64,000 nucleotides of DNA, from the NCBI GenBank assembly GCA_002900995.3, contig CM035314.1, forward strand, positions 341,252 through 405,251, written 5' to 3'. This document shows, piece by piece, positions 60,947 through 64,000 of this stretch. A program made the translations under genes and the position numbers. This DNA comes from Ganoderma boninense (taxonomy: Eukaryota > Basidiomycota > Agaricomycetes > Polyporales > Polyporaceae). Numbering within the stretch: the first letter of the stretch is position 1; each line of letters begins with the position of its first letter. The notes under the pieces were generated by a model. It saw nothing but the letters and a program-made list of their open reading frames with translations. It had not been told where the DNA came from and searched no databases.

Positions 60947-61691
60947 ATGCAGGCGGCCTCAGTGGGTGCCAGCACAAGCTCACACACTGCCGATGATGGC
61001 GCGGTGCTCATTTTGGAGAACCCGCCCCCGAACTCGGAGCGCCAGAAGCGGCCAGGGAAGAAAAACCTACCGAAGGAGGCATACCAGATTCTGAAAGGCA
61101 AGGAATTCACCCTGGTGCCATAAATCTCTCTATATGCTCATCCTTGCACTGTACAGATTATTTTTTCAATGTCAACCAATACCCGAAGAAGCCCGAGCGA
61201 CTCGAGCTCGCAGAGCAGGTCAACCGCGTGCCCGGCTGCGAGTCCAGCGGGTATACCGCGAATAACGTCCAAAGCTACTTCACCAACATGCGCAAGAGGT
61301 ACACGCAGGCGTCGAGTGTGACGGTGAAGCGCGAACTCGTCGAGGAGCCGCTGTCTCTCAGCGGTAGTAAGCGTTTATCTGGTGCTTAATAAGATTCGTA
61401 TCGGACTCACGGCACATCCTTCAGGTGGACTCTCAACGAATGGAGCGACGTTCGAGGGCAATATCTCGAGCATCTCGACGGCACCGAGAAAGAAGCGCAA
61501 GTCACAGGCCACCGCCGTCTCCCAGCCTACAGCCCCGATGTCGGCTTTGGTATGTACTGTCCTCCTGAGTCACACACACCCAGTTTGCGATTTTGTCGCT
61601 CCACGGACCACACCCCGGACGTCCTGTGGCTGCCGTTTTTGACGAGATCTCAGCGAACGTCCTTGAGGCGCTTCTGAAAATTCAGTGTTGA
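60947..61691 (+). CDS. TALE-like homeodomain protein 2
   Basis: The ATG at 60,947 (MQAASVGASTSSHTADDGAV) reads through RPGKKNLPKEAYQILK and, after an intron that appears to use a GC donor (about 61,100-61,157), DYFFNVNQYPKKPERLELAE, QVNRVPGCESSGYTANNVQ, SYFTNMRKRYT. Asn51 and Arg53 are present (YFTNMR) and the NxYP loop matches TALE-type homeodomains. Two more introns lead to STAPRKKRKSQATAV, a basic nuclear-localisation-like stretch, and the terminus VFDEISANVLEALLKIQC. The protein is short, about 190 residues. It is a likely nuclear DNA-binding protein. Confidence 0.75.
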
Positions 61692-61822
61692 GGACATCAT
61701 CAGCATACCATGACATGCAGCTCTACTGCAGCTCTTCGAAGAAGTCAGATGAAAGCGGCTGAGAATCTATAAATGGGCTCTGTGGCAGAGGTCGCTTTCG
61801 AGCACGTCTGGGAAGCGTGTTG

Positions 61823-64000
61823 ATGGCCTCCGGAGGATATCCCCTGCGGGGTGGTCCGCCACACGTCATCACCAAGGGCCTTTTTGGAGGGAGAGAGAGT
61901 TGGTCAATATGGATGTCCACGGACAAATTCGACGACTGGGTGTGTAACCATGTCCCTGATGCTAACAATTCATAGGCCTCGCAACACCTTCTCTCCTCGG
62001 CAAGCACGAATGGTTCCATTTCCACTCTTCTCCCACCAGGTTATCCCCAAAGCACCGCAAGTGCCCCCTCAGCAACGCCAAACCGGAAACAACGGACTCG
62101 TCTCAAAGCAGAGGGCTACAAAGTCTTTCACGGTCTGTTCAGCCGCAGTCATAATGAAATCTAACCAAGCATGCTAAACGACTCTGATTCCCTACAGACT
62201 TCTTCAACAATGTCAGCAGATACCCTACGCCGGCGCAGAAGGCGGAGCTCCTGGCGGTGGTTACTGCGATCCCGGGCTGCGAGGGATACACGAACAAGAA
62301 ATTGACGGCCTTCTTTAGCAGAATGCGAATGGAGCGCAAGGAGGAGGTTGCTTTCGTGAAGGCGGAGTCGCCAGAATTCCAGATGAATGGAGGTGAGTTG
62401 AGACGTAGTCTTTTTTAGAGGGAATAGCTGCTGACTCGTGTTATTATAGCGATACAATCCGCTAGCGGACCACCTTCCGGATCGTCTCTAGTACCCTCGT
62501 CCTTGCCCGAACCAGAAGCAGCACCCGTATCGTCCGCTCACCCCTTGCCGGCACCCCAATCTGCTGTATGCACACCACCACCACAACCACAAGTGCAACC
62601 ACAAACCCAACCGCAACCACACCCGCAGCCCAAACCCATACCTCAATCACTTGCCCTGACGCTGCCAGCCGCCAAATCATCGCAATTCAGCGTGTTCTCG
62701 ATCTACGAGCCCCTTCTTTGTACACCCCAAGTCCTTCCGCAGCCACATGCGCGCGCCGATCCTCACCCACCAGCTGCAGACCCCGAAACCACAGCTGAGC
62801 ATGGTACGTTGCGATGTGGACGAATCCGAAAGTGTTTGATCGACAATTCATTGTACGCGTGCTTGCAGGCCCCGCAGAACCCCCCGACCCTCCGCGAAGC
62901 CCGCCAGGCCCGGCCACCACTCAACCCACTAGTGTTGCGAGTGCTGTTGGACCGGATGCTGCACCGGCCCTGCCCGCTGAGACAGCAGAGGCTCAGGCTG
63001 GCGACGCGATAATTCCAGACTCTTCTGACCCCATCCCGAGGCCGAGTCCTGCCCCCAGCCCCAGCCCGAAGCGGTCGAAGAAGCAGGAGTCGACGTCGAC
63101 GCCCACGAAGCGCGCCATCCTCACGGACGCCACGCTCAAGCTCCTCGACGGTGCGCCCTCCCTATCCCTCTCATTCCTCGACCTCACATGAGACTGATCC
63201 CTCTTCGCAGACTACTACGCCAACGTCTCCCCTCACCCGAGCCACTCCCAGTGCGCCGCGCTCGCCGCGCAGGCCAGCGAGCTTCCTGGGGGCGGGCGGT
63301 GCACGGCGAAGCAGGTCCGCAAGTACTTCAGGCGGCGGAAGGCGGAGGAAAAGTGCGAGGCGCTGAAAGATGAACGGATGGGCTTGGGGCCTCACGACAA
63401 GGAGAATCCGGCGATGGTGCTCGTCGCGGTGGTCGAGCCCGCAGCGAGTGCGGATTTCGTGTCTGGTGCGTGTGTTCGGCCTAAGAGGCCAGGGTCGGCT
63501 GTATGCGTGGTATTGACGGTCGTACGCAGACGAGCCGCGGCTCGGCGTGTCGGACGTCGACCCCGGAACGCGCGATCCGGCGGAGGATTCGGTTGCGCGG
63601 GGTGGGGATGGAGGGGAGGAGGCTGTGGACAGCCAGAGCCAGGTGGTTGGACCAACCGCGGGTGCGTGGTCGGTCTCGCGTGTTGCTTGTGAGGTTGCGA
63701 TGTTGACGTCCAGTGTGCCCAGAGGAATCGTTGCCCGAGATGTTGGCCACCACCGGCGCCCATAGCGGCAATCCGGAGGAGCCTGCAGCTTCTATACTCC
63801 CGACGGCCTCGGGTGACGGAGACGAGCAGGGCAGCGCTGAAGTGGTCCCAGACGTCGCGATGGAAGACGTCTCAGGGCGCCTCGAGCGCGAAAACGCCGT
63901 TCCTGGCTCACCACTTTTGGATCATGATGCTGATAGTTCGAACCTCCGTGCGGAGATATCCGCGGAGGAGGAGGGGGCTGACACAGGGATCGAAGGAGAC
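61823..64000 (+). CDS. Double homeodomain-like protein 3 (runs off the window)
   Basis: From the ATG at 61,823 (MASGGYPLRGGPPHVITKGL) exons give NRKQRTRLKAEGYKVFH, then the first homeodomain DFFNNVSRYPTPAQKAELLA, PGCEGYTNKKLTAFFSRMRM. A long Pro/Gln-rich linker (QPQVQPQTQPQPHPQPKP) follows, then a second domain ATLKLLDDYYANVSPHPSHS, CTAKQVRKYFRRRKAEEK. Both keep the same intron position inside helix 1 as genes 1 and 2. Both lack Asn51 (FFSRMR and YFRRRK), and the second also has Lys for Arg53. The acidic C-terminal part (EESLPEMLATTGAHSGNP onward) is still open at base 64,000. Tandem domain duplication with loss of DNA contacts is inferred. Confidence 0.75.

Noticed and set aside
59023..64000. 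Homeodomain cluster as the canonical basidiomycete HD mating-type locus
   Set aside because: The short TALE-like domains and the tandem-domain gene do not fit the usual HD1/HD2 pair, and no mitochondrial intermediate peptidase gene or other usual neighbour is seen in the window. It remains possible beyond the window edge.

Overview
The window looks like genomic DNA of an Agaricomycete fungus, probably a wood-decay type. The evidence is many 45-80 nt GT-AG introns, F-box-like gene families, a secreted class 3 lipase, a fungal amino acid permease and two KDZ (Kyakuja-Dileera-Zisupton) transposase genes of the kind expanded in mushrooms. I see no rRNA, tRNA, CRISPR array or bacterial operon structure. 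All gene models are hand-spliced from the sequence.

Layout. (1) 1-12,276: a KDZ-rich region. An intact CxC1-type KDZ transposase (4358-7785) is followed by an RNase H1 N-terminal-domain gene and an HMG-box-like gene. These lie between 430-bp inverted repeats (3214-3642 and 11,844-12,276). Left of this block is a second, inverted, truncated KDZ copy (1-3213) that mirrors 4711-7924 with only single-base indels. (2) 12,995-39,972: an F-box-like gene split by a 25,012-bp element (14,110-39,121) with 68-70 bp terminal inverted repeats and a perfect 9-bp target duplication, ACTACGACT. Removing the element and one duplication copy restores the reading frame. (3) Inside it: a CxC2-type KDZ transposase with a nonsense codon, and at least five cargo genes of unfamiliar families. 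One cargo gene is itself interrupted by a 2,718-bp near-palindromic element with a 7-bp target duplication, and its frame is also restored on removal. (4) 40,168-43,170: a class 3 lipase whose intron right after the GHSL of the nucleophile elbow has swollen to about 1.8 kb, apparently by a third insertion. (5) 45,272-50,881: two tandem F-box-like paralogs. (6) 52,202-55,382: an amino acid permease. (7) 59,023-64,000: three genes with four TALE-like homeodomains. One gene carries two homeodomains that both lack the DNA-contacting Asn51.

The central result is a nested history of mobile elements: a giant cargo-bearing KDZ element inserted into a host gene, then a palindromic element inserted into its cargo. 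The two KDZ units carry different accessory genes, but each includes an HMG-like protein, which hints at a recurring accessory set. The left-arm inverted duplication should be treated with caution, because its difference pattern (indels, no visible substitutions) suggests uncorrected sequencing error or assembly error.
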